64,000 nucleotides of DNA from Bacillus sp. HMF5848 (GCF_003944835.1 NZ_RWIV01000001.1:2388501-2452500); one strand, 5' to 3'; shown: positions 1 through 8,616, counted from the first letter of the stretch. Numbers and translations are program-made. Notes: generated by a model not told the origin, from the letters alone.

Positions 1-254
1 TACATAACCTCTTAAAAATTAGTAATTTTCAGGGATAAACAGAGGAAGACATATTCCATATTCCACACTTCACCTTCTTGACTGAACACACATGATTATT
101 AAAAGAAAAGGCGTGGTGGCACTACTAGTTTAATGCTAATAACATATTTCTTAATGATCTGCTAAATCAACTTTATCTTAGTTAAATAGCGCAAATGCTC
201 TTTATCTCATCAGTATCTTTGCGGATGGTGCAAAACATTATGTAATGAATGAAT

Positions 255-290
255 ATCAAAAAGACTGCGACAGCCTGTCACAGTCCCTTT
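255..290 (-). terminator. Rho-independent terminator of the MerR gene
   Basis: An 11-bp stem (263-273 with 275-285, one wobble) is followed on the minus strand by a T run. It lies just past the stop of the MerR-family gene at 297. Bases 1-254 hold no gene that I can support. Confidence 0.75.
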
Positions 291-296
291 CTGTTA

Positions 297-1199
297 TTAT
301 TTCAAACGTTCCTTTAACCAATTATCCCAATCTTCTTTTGTATCTCCTAAAAAATTAGCCTCATATTTACTATCTTTTGTAGCGCCTGCAAAAGCCGCTC
401 CTCCTATACCGATTGCTAAGTCTGAGTTTTGAGATTGTAATTGATCAATAAGTTGTAAGGTTTTCGATGCATTTTCAGGTAATGTAACAGAAAGAAAAAG
501 GAATTTTGGATTTATTTCTGCTATAACCTTTTCAAGATCATTTTCTGCTAAACTTGCACCTAAATATACAACATCGAATCCTTTTCGACGAATATATAGA
601 GTGAAAATTAATAAGCCTAACTCATGCCACTCATTTGGTCCGCACACAGCTACTCCTTTTGGTAATAAACCATTAACGGGCAATGTGTGAAAGATAGAAC
701 CTATTCGTGACCTTATAAATGAGCTTGCAAAGTGTTCATGTGCACTTGTAATTTTACCCTCCTCCCACAATTCGCCAATACGAACTAAAACAGGTCCGGT
801 AATCTCGATAATAACCTTTTCTATACTATAAATACTAAAGGCCCGATTCATAACTTCAGTTCCCCGTTGTTCATCAAATGCTAACAATGCTTGTAACAAA
901 TCATCAATATTTTCTTGAACATGATTATTAGATTCTACTACCGTGGGTGCCGTATCGATTTTCATGTCACTACTTTCTAGTAGGGACACAGCTTGGCTAA
1001 TCGTGAAGCCATTGTTTACTTTGTTCATAAGCCACTTTAGAATTTTTAAATGCTCATCACTATATAAACGATGCCCTGAATCATTTCGTACTGGTGCAAT
1101 CATCTTATAACGACGTTCCCAGGCCCGTAGAGTCCCGGGCTGAATGCCAAGTATTTTTGAAATTGCTTTTATATTATATTTTCCTTCATGGGACGCCAT
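297..1199 (-). CDS. MerR-family regulator with B12-binding domain (CarH/LitR type)
   Basis: A 300-residue protein. Residues 7-75 are a MerR winged helix (TLRAWERRY at 23-31). Residues 98-175 resemble the helical cap and 180-300 the B12-binding Rossmann fold. The CarH-type signature W145...E155-H156 is present, as is the NEWHELG loop whose H192 matches the lower cobalt ligand. In CarH/LitR proteins adenosylcobalamin senses light: the dark tetramer represses and light breaks it apart, often controlling carotenoid genes. A cobalamin adenosyltransferase (31683) and carotenoid genes (59294-62527) lie in this window, so a light-responsive role is plausible but inferred. Monocistronic, ending at its own terminator. 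Confidence 0.88.
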   Translation of the reverse strand: MASHEGKYNIKAISKILGIQPGTLRAWERRYKMIAPVRNDSGHRLYSDEHLKILKWLMNKVNNGFTISQAVSLLESSDMKIDTAPTVVESNNHVQENIDDLLQALLAFDEQRGTEVMNRAFSIYSIEKVIIEITGPVLVRIGELWEEGKITSAHEHFASSFIRSRIGSIFHTLPVNGLLPKGVAVCGPNEWHELGLLIFTLYIRRKGFDVVYLGASLAENDLEKVIAEINPKFLFLSVTLPENASKTLQLIDQLQSQNSDLAIGIGGAAFAGATKDSKYEANFLGDTKEDWDNWLKERLK

Positions 1200-1275
1200 A
1201 TTATTCTCCTCCAGCCTAAAAACTATCCAATATAAATTATATAGGATTAACCAGAGTGTGTAAACTTTGTATAGG

Positions 1276-2067
1276 TTATGAATAGGTTTTGCTTGAGAAT
1301 TGACTGCTTGTTATATTTATAATATGAGTTTCAGCACGCGCTCCTAACCTCAACGGAACACCAGTTGTACCGTAACCGTTACTGATCAATTGAATAAAGG
1401 GTCCCTTTTTATGGATTTGTCCGACCTCGTATGGTCCAAAGCGTCCTAAGCGTATTTGACCTCCATGTGTATGTCCACTTAGAATAAGACCAATGTTTGC
1501 ATGATCAGGGATTTTTCTCAATATCCTAGGATCATGACTTACTAGTATTTTAAAAGCATTTTGCTCACAATCAAGGAGTGCCAGCTTCAAATCATCTCTT
1601 CGGGTTGCTCCATCATCTACCCCAACTAGAAAAAGTAAATCCCCCTGTTCAGATTCAAAGGAGACTGCTGTGTTATCAAGAACTTTAATTCCACAATCTA
1701 TTAATAGAGCATCAAGCTCTCGATAGTCAGTTTCATAATCGTTATTTCCCCAGACGAAATATACTGGAGCTAGTCGCCTGAGATTTTCCAAATTTTCTCG
1801 AACCTTAGACATCGGGACGCCTTTTTCAGTTAGGTCCCCACCAATAATTATCATATCAACCTCATGTGTTTTTACTTGTTCTAAAATAGAATCAGCTATT
1901 TTTCTTCTATGGATATCAGAAATAAAAAACAAAGATACACGCCCAAATCCGCTAGGGAAATCATCTAACGAGATATCTTCGATTTTCACAACATTACGGT
2001 GTGCTTCATACAACATCCAAGTAATAAGAACAATTCCTAAAACCAAAATTATTAAAACAAAAATCAT
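1276..2067 (-). CDS. Metallophosphoesterase, YkuE/YaeI-like
   Basis: A 263-residue protein with an N-terminal membrane anchor (residues 2-18) and a calcineurin-like fold. Metal-ligand motifs run in order: SDIH (about 50-53), GGDLT, WGNNDYE, SHDPR and SGHTHGGQ. This family includes twin-arginine or membrane-anchored phosphoesterases of the cell envelope. The substrate is not deducible. The ATG start is preceded by AAAGGGAATT. Confidence 0.85.
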   Translation of the reverse strand: MIFVLIILVLGIVLITWMLYEAHRNVVKIEDISLDDFPSGFGRVSLFFISDIHRRKIADSILEQVKTHEVDMIIIGGDLTEKGVPMSKVRENLENLRRLAPVYFVWGNNDYETDYRELDALLIDCGIKVLDNTAVSFESEQGDLLFLVGVDDGATRRDDLKLALLDCEQNAFKILVSHDPRILRKIPDHANIGLILSGHTHGGQIRLGRFGPYEVGQIHKKGPFIQLISNGYGTTGVPLRLGARAETHIINITSSQFSSKTYS

Positions 2068-2266
2068 GCCACAATTCCCTTTCTATCAAATCGACTTTTT
2101 ACTCTCTTCTAACGAAATAATACCATAGAGTGCTGCGAAAATTATAAAAAGAATGCAACAAGTATATTCATTTTGAACATGTATAGTTGCGGCAAAATGG
2201 CAATGCAGTACAAGGTGAATTCACTCTTATTTATATCCTCCCCATTGATTAGTCCAAAGAGCAGAA

Positions 2267-2470
2267 CTAAAAAGTAACGGATAATGTGCGAGAAAATAAG
2301 AAAACCAATAAAAACATAATTGTCATGGCGATAAACACAATCGGGTTAATTATGAATTGTGCCAGTATGTTTGACAATGTGTATGGCTCTGGAGTAGGAA
2401 ACCATCGAATAGTTAAATATTCACAAAAAAAAGCAGCAAAGGCAATTACAAATATTTTTATCGGATACAT
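2267..2470 (-). CDS. Small membrane protein of unknown function
   Basis: A 67-residue protein starting at the ATG at 2470, chosen because GGGGGG lies 7 bases upstream. Two hydrophobic helices are visible (about 3-22 and 35-62), so it should be an integral membrane protein. It sits between the phosphoesterase and the CBS-ACT gene on the same strand. I do not recognise a family. Confidence 0.65.
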   Translation of the reverse strand: MYPIKIFVIAFAAFFCEYLTIRWFPTPEPYTLSNILAQFIINPIVFIAMTIMFLLVFLFSRTLSVTF

Positions 2471-2525
2471 AAAAAAATCCCCCCTACATTGTAATTGTAT
2501 GGGGGGACAACCTGAAAATTTACAA

Positions 2526-3158
2526 TTAATCCTCTTCAATATCAAGAATTCTAAAACCTGACTCCTCAAGCTTCTTTATAAATTTGTTTATGTTGCTGCG
2601 CTTTTCAATTTTTAATACAATGCGACGTACTAGTTTATCTGTTTCGTCAAATGTAACAAGGGATATAATTTGTTCATGCATCTGTTTGGCTATTTCAGCT
2701 AATCTCGCTATACGTCCTTCTGTTTCAACAGAAGTAAAGGCAATCCTTACACCAGGTTTATGCATTCCAAAAGCACTTTGGAATTGCTCCAAAACGTCAT
2801 AACGCGTTACAACACCCAGCAACTGTCTTTTTTCATTTACGACTGCTAATACTGGGAAGTCTTTAAGCATTAACAATGTACGTTCAAATATCTCTTCACC
2901 TTCAATAAACGTATCACTGTGTGTAGCTATATCCTCAACCTTTGTTTGTTGTAAGTAAGAATCCTTGTCTATACCAGCTTTGAAGAAATTCTCATAAATT
3001 GTATATCTTGTTACCATTCCAATATATATATCACCTTCGAGTATCGGCAATCCATCAATTTGATACTTCTCTAGTTTGTCTAAAGCATCTTGAACTGTAT
3101 TACCTTTGTTAACAAAAATACTTTTTAGCTTAGGAATCATTAAACTTTTTACAAACAT
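2526..3158 (-). CDS. CBS-pair plus ACT-like domain protein, CbpA-like
   Basis: A 210-residue protein. Residues 1-125 form two CBS motifs (MIPKLKSIFV; PVLAVVNEKRQLLGVVTRYDVL). Residues 135-210 resemble an ACT domain (GRIARLAEIA...ISLVTFDETD). The arrangement and length match the cyclic-di-AMP-binding CbpA family known from Listeria; ligand binding is inferred from that resemblance. The start is supported by GAGGTGA upstream of ATG 3158. Confidence 0.75.
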   Translation of the reverse strand: MFVKSLMIPKLKSIFVNKGNTVQDALDKLEKYQIDGLPILEGDIYIGMVTRYTIYENFFKAGIDKDSYLQQTKVEDIATHSDTFIEGEEIFERTLLMLKDFPVLAVVNEKRQLLGVVTRYDVLEQFQSAFGMHKPGVRIAFTSVETEGRIARLAEIAKQMHEQIISLVTFDETDKLVRRIVLKIEKRSNINKFIKKLEESGFRILDIEED

Positions 3159-3250
3159 CTCTCCGTCACCTCATCATCATAAGAAGTCTTCTCATAATAT
3201 TAATTCCACATGGTCTTTACAAAATCCTTTTATTAACGAAATATTTTTTT

Positions 3251-3280
3251 GTTATGTTCTTGTTGTCTCTCTCATATAGT
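3251..3280 (+). promoter_or_regulatory. SigE-type promoter of the cotJ operon
   Basis: GTTATGTT (3251-3258) and CATATAGT (3273-3280) are 14 bp apart, close to the SigE consensus (-35 near GTCATATT, -10 CATACANT). The cotJ operon of B. subtilis is SigE-dependent. The site lies 34 bases before the start of cotJA. Confidence 0.65.
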
Positions 3281-3313
3281 TAAATGATGAATCCTATTAT
3301 GGGAGGAACCTAT

Positions 3314-3541
3314 ATGTATACTCTTAGAAAAACATATTATCCTTATGTCAGTCCGTTTGATCCATGTCCACCTCTCGTTCCTAAAGTATTTGTAACACCA
3401 CCAAATTTATATTTAGGATTTCAACCTCCAAATCTGCCACAATTTCCAATAAAAGAAGCACTTTATAAAGGTACTTTATGGAAAGTATTCTATGATCCTT
3501 ATTACAATCCTTATGAAAAACAACGGGAGGAGATTACCTAA
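3314..3541 (+). CDS. cotJA: Spore coat-associated protein CotJA
   Basis: A 75-residue proline- and tyrosine-rich protein with the typical SPFDPCPP, TPPNLYLGFQPPNLPQF and FYDPYYNPYE segments. I place the start at ATG 3314 because GGGAGG lies 7 bases upstream; an ATG at 3284 would add ten residues but has no ribosome site. The stop overlaps the start of cotJB (TAATG). CotJA is needed for assembly of CotJC into the inner coat layers. Confidence 0.92.
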   Translation: MYTLRKTYYPYVSPFDPCPPLVPKVFVTPPNLYLGFQPPNLPQFPIKEALYKGTLWKVFYDPYYNPYEKQREEIT

Positions 3542-3804
3542 TGAATAAGCAATTACCACCAGAGTATTACAGCTTGTTAGAAAATTTACAAGCTGTTGAC
3601 TTCGCTCTAGTTGAGCTAACGCTGTATTTAGACACTCATCCACAAGATTATCAAGCTATTCAGCAATTCAATGAACTTGCAAAAGAACGAAAAAAACTTA
3701 GTAAACTCTATGAGTCACAATATGGTCCTCTTCTACAGTATGGACATAGCTACTCAGGTTATCCTTGGAATTGGGACGATACACCTTGGCCTTGGCAAGT
3801 ATAA
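3541..3804 (+). CDS. cotJB: Spore coat protein CotJB
   Basis: An 87-residue protein with the CotJB pattern: a helical ENLQAVDFALVELTLYLDTHP segment and a Trp/Pro-rich tail ending YPWNWDDTPWPWQV. It is translationally coupled to cotJA and 26 bp upstream of cotJC. Acts in the mother cell as part of the CotJ coat complex. Confidence 0.93.
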   Translation: MNKQLPPEYYSLLENLQAVDFALVELTLYLDTHPQDYQAIQQFNELAKERKKLSKLYESQYGPLLQYGHSYSGYPWNWDDTPWPWQV

Positions 3805-3830
3805 TATTTTCTGTAAGGGGGGATTAGTAC

Positions 3831-4112
3831 ATGTGGGTATATGAGAAAAAATTACAGTATCCTGTAAAAGTTAGTAGCTGTAACCCTAGACTTGCTAAAT
3901 ACTTAATTGAGCAATATGGTGGAGCTGATGGTGAGCTTGCTGCTGCCCTTCGATATTTGAACCAACGATATACAATACCAGATAAAGTTATCGGTTTATT
4001 AACAGATATTGGAACTGAGGAGTTTGCACATTTAGAGATGATCGCAACAATGATTTATAAATGGAACATTTCTAAAATGCAACCTTTAGAAAGTCCTCAA
4101 ATCACCCTCTGA
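3831..4112 (+). CDS. cotJC: Interrupted cotJC, 5' part (CotJC residues 1-77 plus 16 foreign residues)
   Basis: CotJC is a manganese-catalase-like ferritin-fold coat protein. Codons 1-77 follow the family closely up to MIATMIYK. At 4056-4061 (TATAAA, codons 76-77) the reading frame enters a mobile element and continues for 16 unrelated codons to a stop at 4112. The rest of the gene is at 17470-17808 in the same orientation. Joining 3831-4061 to 17470-17808 yields a 189-residue protein, the expected CotJC length. In the integrated state only a 93-residue fragment can be made, lacking the C-terminal half. A ribosome site (AAGGGGGG) precedes ATG 3831. Confidence 0.95.
   Translation: MWVYEKKLQYPVKVSSCNPRLAKYLIEQYGGADGELAAALRYLNQRYTIPDKVIGLLTDIGTEEFAHLEMIATMIYKWNISKMQPLESPQITL
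4034..4084. other. attL of the cotJC element
   Basis: Core TATAAA at 4056-4061. Left of it is cotJC sequence (half of attB); right of it is the element arm, ending in ATGCAACC (4077-4084). That octamer is the exact inverted complement of GGTTGCAT at 17443-17450. The symmetry axis of the joined arms falls between 4059 and 4060, making AA the likely central dinucleotide. Confidence 0.8.
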
Positions 4113-4163
4113 TTATCCTCAGATACATTTCATTTATTTCCTTATTATATACCTAAAAAAGAG

Positions 4164-4193
4164 CATAAAAAAAAGAAGGCTTTATCAGCCTCC
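4164..4193 (-). terminator. Terminator downstream of the 52-residue ORF
   Basis: Stem 4175-4181 with 4187-4193 (one mismatch), followed on the minus strand by a run of eight T. It lies between the ORF at 4209 and the left element end, and would stop minus-strand transcription before it reaches cotJC. Confidence 0.65.
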
Positions 4194-4208
4194 ATTTCTA
4201 AAAGTTAT

Positions 4209-4367
4209 TTATCTCCAGAATGATTTTAAGTTCATTGCTACATTGATAAATTTCTTTATATCTAACTCTCCTACATCAGATGCCTTTCCAATTCCTTCTA
4301 TAATAACTGTCTTATTTTCTGCAATATCAATATTTGTATTTTTAGTTTTAGCCTCCTGTTTATTCAT
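4209..4367 (-). CDS. Small protein of unknown function next to attL
   Basis: A 52-residue protein beginning MNKQEAKTKN and ending NLKSFWR. The ATG at 4367 is chosen because GGGGAGGAG precedes it by about 5 bases. No family recognised. It is the element gene nearest the left junction and has its own terminator. Its size and place suit an accessory factor such as a recombination directionality factor, but nothing in the sequence proves this. A weak SigE-like -10 (CATATAGAT, minus strand of 4404-4412) lies 37 bases upstream, with no convincing -35. Confidence 0.6.
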   Translation of the reverse strand: MNKQEAKTKNTNIDIAENKTVIIEGIGKASDVGELDIKKFINVAMNLKSFWR

Positions 4368-4625
4368 GATGTCTCCTCCCCTGTAACTCTCTGCTGTTAT
4401 AAAATCTATATGTTTGTACTGATTGTCCCTATTCACTTCTTATTAAGTGCCTCTCTGTTACATTAGAGCTGAGTCTACTTTTGTGACCTTTTAATAATTG
4501 CCCTCACTTATAGATAAGAGCAGGGATAGTAAACTGTGACAGGTGGAGGAAATGTACATTCAAAAATGAGACTTTACATAGTAAAAGAGACAGATACTGT
4601 ATCAGTACCTGCCTCAGTAAGTTAA

Positions 4626-5366
4626 TTATTTTTTGTCTAGATTAGCAAAAGCATTAGATAGCTTTTTATGAGCTGTAGCCCTGCTAGTTGATGCTTGAAC
4701 ATTACTAGCCCTCAATGACTTAGCTACCTGCTCATTTTCTGTAGCTGTTACTTTTACATTTTTTAAAGGATTAGCCAATCTGCTCACCTCCTTTAAGAGC
4801 TTATTGACCTGATAATTCACAACACCTACAGAGACTCCATACTGTTTAGCAATCTCTGCAAACTTAGCTCCTGACTGTCTCATGTCTATCCATTCTTGTA
4901 ACATCTCTGGAGAATATTTCTTAGGTTTCCTGCCTCTTTTCTTTTTAGGCTTATTAGCCTCCTCAATCTCATCCTGTAACCTACAATAAGCATCAAACAG
5001 ATCAGCATCCTCAAAGAAATAATTCTTATGATGCTTGTACCCAATACCTACAACCTGTCTGCCCTTTACTACAGGATGAGGATAGACAATAGATATAAAG
5101 CCATCTTGATTAATAGCCCATTTATTAGGAGTATCTTTCAGAGTCTGCAATACATCAAAGATAATGTTATCCATGTTGTCCTGATGCATCTCTGTAAACT
5201 CCTTATCCAATGCCTTTAACAGCTTAGCTTTCTGCTTTTCTTCTAGGTTATAATCTACATCAATATAATCAGAGATAGCATCTAGAGTAGTGCCCCTATT
5301 AAGCATCCTCTGTAGGTAGTTATCCTTTACCATTGTATAATCTACTGTACTTAGCTTGTTAGGCAT
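4626..5366 (-). CDS. Element protein with basic hook and HTH, function unknown
   Basis: A 246-residue protein. A mixed alpha/beta N-terminal part is followed by a basic patch (KKKRGRKPKK, 141-150) and a resolvase-like helix-turn-helix (about 150-192, EIAKQYGVSVGVVNYQVNKL). The tail is Ser/Thr/Ala-rich. Start ATG 5366 follows AAAGGAG; an ATG nine bases upstream lies too close to that ribosome site. It overlaps the stop of the preceding gene by 8 bp, so the two are coupled. DNA binding is likely. Confidence 0.65.
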   Translation of the reverse strand: MPNKLSTVDYTMVKDNYLQRMLNRGTTLDAISDYIDVDYNLEEKQKAKLLKALDKEFTEMHQDNMDNIIFDVLQTLKDTPNKWAINQDGFISIVYPHPVVKGRQVVGIGYKHHKNYFFEDADLFDAYCRLQDEIEEANKPKKKRGRKPKKYSPEMLQEWIDMRQSGAKFAEIAKQYGVSVGVVNYQVNKLLKEVSRLANPLKNVKVTATENEQVAKSLRASNVQASTSRATAHKKLSNAFANLDKK

Positions 5367-5682
5367 TGCTGACATCTCCTTTAAACATCCTGTCCAGTTC
5401 CTCAGGCTCAGTCTCTGCCATCTCCATAAAGATATTAAAAGCTCTAGGACTGAATGAGCCTCTAAGGACTGCCTTTACAGTCTGATGAGGAATAGCTGTA
5501 ATATCCCTACAAAGTGCATTGGCTGACTCTCCTTGAATGTAATGTCTGTAAAGGATGTTACCTAGCATTTCTCCTGTAAACATTCCATGACCTGACCTCA
5601 GCAATTCATAGCCTTTCTCACTAATCTCAGTTGCTGTTTCTCCTGAATTTCTCCATTGATTAAACTTATAATTTATAGCCAT
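5359..5682 (-). CDS. Element protein of unknown function (107 residues)
   Basis: Starts at ATG 5682 after GGGAG. Residues about 10-90 resemble a small helical DNA-binding domain (GNILYRHYIQGESANALCRDI, then IPHQTVKAVLRG). The C-terminus is acidic (AETEPEELDRMF). No family recognised. Translationally coupled to the HTH gene downstream, which suggests one function. Confidence 0.6.
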   Translation of the reverse strand: MAINYKFNQWRNSGETATEISEKGYELLRSGHGMFTGEMLGNILYRHYIQGESANALCRDITAIPHQTVKAVLRGSFSPRAFNIFMEMAETEPEELDRMFKGDVSNA

Positions 5683-5713
5683 TTTTTCTTGCTCCCTTTT
5701 GTAGTTTGTAAAT

Positions 5714-5745
5714 AAAAAAGAGCAAGGCATTAGCCTCACTCTCCT
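5714..5745 (-). terminator. Terminator after the coiled-coil gene
   Basis: A 9-bp stem with two wobble pairs around a TAAT loop, then six T on the minus strand. It separates the 5882-7521 gene pair from the 4626-5682 pair. The rest of 5683-5881 shows no gene. Confidence 0.6.
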
Positions 5746-5881
5746 TATTTGTTGCTGTATAGCTTTTCAGCTATTTTAAACATTGAAAGTACAATGACTC
5801 CCTCTAAGATTACTGACATAGTGTAAAAGCTCCTCTCTGAAAGTAGTAACTCCTACCTCTCTTAATGCCTCCTGATGCTTA

Positions 5882-6493
5882 TTACTTTAATCTAGCCTCT
5901 AGCTGTCTTACTGCCTCTTTATTGAAAAACCTTTTAAGCTCTGTGTGTAGCTCTCTTTGTCCTAGATGAATTCCTGCATAGTTCTTGTTACTGTCTGCCT
6001 GAGTAATGATGCCAAAGTCAATTAATACTGATCTTGCAAATTTAAAAGCAGTATTAATCTTATTAGCCAGTTGGAACAATGTCTCTGAGTCCTCTTGTAA
6101 GCTCCTGACAGAAACTGTAGCCTGATACTCCATCTCTAAGCCTCTATACAAGAATACTGCTTTTTTATGGACTGCAAATAGCTCCTGAGCCACATCCTCT
6201 AGCTCTGCTGTCCTTTGTTTAGCTTTTGCCTCATTGACTCCTTTGGTAAGCTCAATTTCCTCCTGTAGCTCCTGAGCTTTTTTCTGTAGCTTTTTAGCCT
6301 CAGTAACATCTGTAGCCTCTGCTTTTTCCTGCTCAATTTCCTCTAGCTTTTCCTGTAGCTCTACAATAACCTCAGTATCTTTCTCTTTAGCATCCTCTAG
6401 GTTATCTACTGTCTCATTTAACATAGTCTGTAATGCCTGTAGCTCCTCAGCCTTTTTAGTTACCTCTGCTGTCATCTGTTGTTTGTTTTCCAT
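5882..6493 (-). CDS. Coiled-coil element protein, function unknown
   Basis: A 203-residue protein. Residues about 5-110 are dense in Glu, Lys, Gln and Leu with heptad spacing, predicting a long coiled coil. Residues 110-203 are more globular (FLYRGLEMEYQATV; GIHLGQRELHTELKRFF). Good ribosome site AAAAGGAG before ATG 6493. It lies 38 bp downstream of the 329-residue gene, so probably the same transcript. No homologue recognised. Confidence 0.65.
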   Translation of the reverse strand: MENKQQMTAEVTKKAEELQALQTMLNETVDNLEDAKEKDTEVIVELQEKLEEIEQEKAEATDVTEAKKLQKKAQELQEEIELTKGVNEAKAKQRTAELEDVAQELFAVHKKAVFLYRGLEMEYQATVSVRSLQEDSETLFQLANKINTAFKFARSVLIDFGIITQADSNKNYAGIHLGQRELHTELKRFFNKEAVRQLEARLK

Positions 6494-6531
6494 ATTTAAT
6501 CATTCTCCTTTTAATAATTTAATAGTTTTAG

Positions 6532-7521
6532 TTACTGGTTATCTCTCATCATTTTCTGTATTTCTTCCTCTACAGAAAGTAGTATCTCTAGCTCCTCCTG
6601 ATGCTCTGTAGCCCTTTGTTTTACATCTGACTTATCAATCTCAGGAGGCTTTGTAGTTTGTTTAGCTGATCTGACCTCTGAAAGCATCTTCTCAGCCTCA
6701 TCCTTACCAAATACCTCTACATACATCTGCTTTATCTTTTCATCAGATATAGGCTTTTTATTAGCATCTTGCTTAATGCTGTTACCTTTTGCATACAGCT
6801 TTACAGCTCTCTTATTTAAGGGAGTAGCCTTGCCTTTCTGTATTCTGTCTAACCTTACTGCCTGTTGTAGCAGCTCCAAATCAGGATGCTGAGTCTGATT
6901 GTAAAGGCTCATAAACAACAAACCATAATACATAAGCTCCAATCTAAAGGACTCATCAGAAATATCTGCATCTACAAAGTTCTGAGTATTTTCTTTACTT
7001 TCTCTGTCCTCTCTGTAGAGTTTATCTGACTCCTCTAGCATGATGCCTAACTGTCTGCTGTCTAGATATTGACTGATAGAGGATAGCTCCTCTTTAATAA
7101 ACCAATGTAAACTCCTTTTCTTTACTGCTGTAAGGTTTAACAAGTCTTGTCCAGAGAGTCCTGCAAAATCAATCAGCAATTGCTTATCTTTGGTGGATGC
7201 TGAGGGCTTAATAGCTGACTGAATTAAGTTCTGCAAAAAAGCATCTAACTGCTCATTGGTTAATGTCCTGGCTAAATTGTTTACATCAGCCTCAGGCTCT
7301 TTAGTTGCCTCCTGTTGTGCTTTCTCCTCATCAAATGCTGTCTGGTTGTCTGAGATGTATTTCCTGAGAGTTCTATCTGATACTCCAATTTCTTTACTAA
7401 ACTGACTCTGAGTAGCCTCAAAATGCACTTTACAATAAGCAAAGCATAAAACAATATCCTCAGGAGTAGAGGGATTAGCCTCAGCTAAAAACTCCTGCAT
7501 CTGTTTAAGATTGTCTGCCAT
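6532..7521 (-). CDS. Element protein with N-terminal HTH, function unknown
   Basis: A 329-residue protein. Residues about 17-56 form a helix-turn-helix (FEATQSQFSKEIGVSDRTLRKYI), like the N-terminal domain of some phage terminase small subunits. Residues 60-329 are helical, acidic and basic, without a motif I know. As no large terminase or capsid gene is nearby, a packaging role is unlikely. Maintenance or regulation of the element is a guess. Confidence 0.6.
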   Translation of the reverse strand: MADNLKQMQEFLAEANPSTPEDIVLCFAYCKVHFEATQSQFSKEIGVSDRTLRKYISDNQTAFDEEKAQQEATKEPEADVNNLARTLTNEQLDAFLQNLIQSAIKPSASTKDKQLLIDFAGLSGQDLLNLTAVKKRSLHWFIKEELSSISQYLDSRQLGIMLEESDKLYREDRESKENTQNFVDADISDESFRLELMYYGLLFMSLYNQTQHPDLELLQQAVRLDRIQKGKATPLNKRAVKLYAKGNSIKQDANKKPISDEKIKQMYVEVFGKDEAEKMLSEVRSAKQTTKPPEIDKSDVKQRATEHQEELEILLSVEEEIQKMMRDNQ

Positions 7522-7625
7522 GTTGTAGCTCCTTTCTAACTTTAGTTGATATTTTATCTAGTCTGTCTCTGTCTCCTGCTCCTGATGGAGTCTCAATGCT
7601 CTTTTTTAATAAAACAATTGGAATA

Positions 7626-7662
7626 CAAAAAAGGAGCAGACCTATTAAATGCCTGTTCCTTT
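7626..7662 (-). terminator. Terminator after the Rep-like gene
   Basis: An imperfect stem (7631-7640 with 7650-7658) followed by six T on the minus strand, about 85 bases past the stop at 7744. Confidence 0.55.
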
Positions 7663-7743
7663 CTGCATATACTATTTCATCTGAGTGAACATATCTTAAA
7701 GTAGGTATAGCAAATTCCCTATAAGAAATTTTAGATGTACAGA

Positions 7744-8616
7744 TTATTTACCCCTAATTAAGAAATCTGCTTGTAATGACTTGTCAGGCTCCCCATCTTT
7801 TCTATAGAAAACAAATGGGTTTACCTTAAGATGTGTCTTTCTACCTTTTAATACCTTAGCAAAGACTGTCATACCATCCCATTTAAGATTATTAATTTTA
7901 GACTGTACATTTTTCTTATCAAGTCCTGTAATCTTACAGATGTCTGCTACAGATAATGCATCTATATTACCTCCATCAGTTTCAAAAGGATTAGAGCAAA
8001 GTAGATTATTTTCATAGTTAATGTAAGGAAGGATTAAATACAAAAATCCCATGTCAGCAGGTTTCTTTTTATTCCTTTTATTAATGTTAGCCTGATACAG
8101 CTTTCTGATCTGCTCAGAGAATGTCTTAGCTACTTTCTTGTTTTCTGTCCTGCCCTTAAAGTGATATTTATTGTTAATAGCAAAAGCATCAACCTCTTTA
8201 CCATCTACTTTGATTGTTTTGAGTGACATCATGCCTTTATCTAAGAAGTTGTCTATATGTTTCTTAATATGACTCCTGTTAGTGATGCCTAAGACCTCTC
8301 CAATGTCTCCTCTTTTCATAGGTACAGGATTATGAGTTGATTTAATTAATACATTGTCCTCATATCTTACATAAGTCTGCAATACAAGGAAGTAACCTAG
8401 CTCTACAGTTGTCAGCATTTCAATAACCTCCTTAGCATTTTCCATATCTGAAAAAGTAAAAGCCTTAGCTTTCTTTCTGCTATTCTCTCTCCTCTGTCTC
8501 TCCTGATATGCTTTCTGTTGTTCTGGTGTCCTAGTAAAAGCAAATTCATGTTTTTCTCCTGTTGCCAGATTTACATACTCATTAGCTTTATATTGTGTCA
8601 CTTGATAACCCTCCAT
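7744..8616 (-). CDS. Winged-helix protein, possible plasmid-type replication initiator
   Basis: A 290-residue protein with two likely winged-helix units: residues about 60-140 (VELGYFLVLQTYV; RGDIGEVLGITNRSHIKKHID) and 185-265 (MGFLYLILPYINYENNLL; SVADICKITGLDKKNVQSKINNL). Tandem winged helices of this kind occur in Firmicute plasmid and phage replication proteins. A pair of 24-bp direct repeats lies about 180-240 bases upstream of its start, consistent with an iteron origin or an autoregulatory operator. The replication role is inference. Confidence 0.6.
   Translation of the reverse strand: MEGYQVTQYKANEYVNLATGEKHEFAFTRTPEQQKAYQERQRRENSRKKAKAFTFSDMENAKEVIEMLTTVELGYFLVLQTYVRYEDNVLIKSTHNPVPMKRGDIGEVLGITNRSHIKKHIDNFLDKGMMSLKTIKVDGKEVDAFAINNKYHFKGRTENKKVAKTFSEQIRKLYQANINKRNKKKPADMGFLYLILPYINYENNLLCSNPFETDGGNIDALSVADICKITGLDKKNVQSKINNLKWDGMTVFAKVLKGRKTHLKVNPFVFYRKDGEPDKSLQADFLIRGK

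Noticed and set aside
3831..4112. cotJC as a simple dead pseudogene
   Set aside because: The downstream half is fully conserved, in frame, and bounded by an exact att core next to an intact recombinase.
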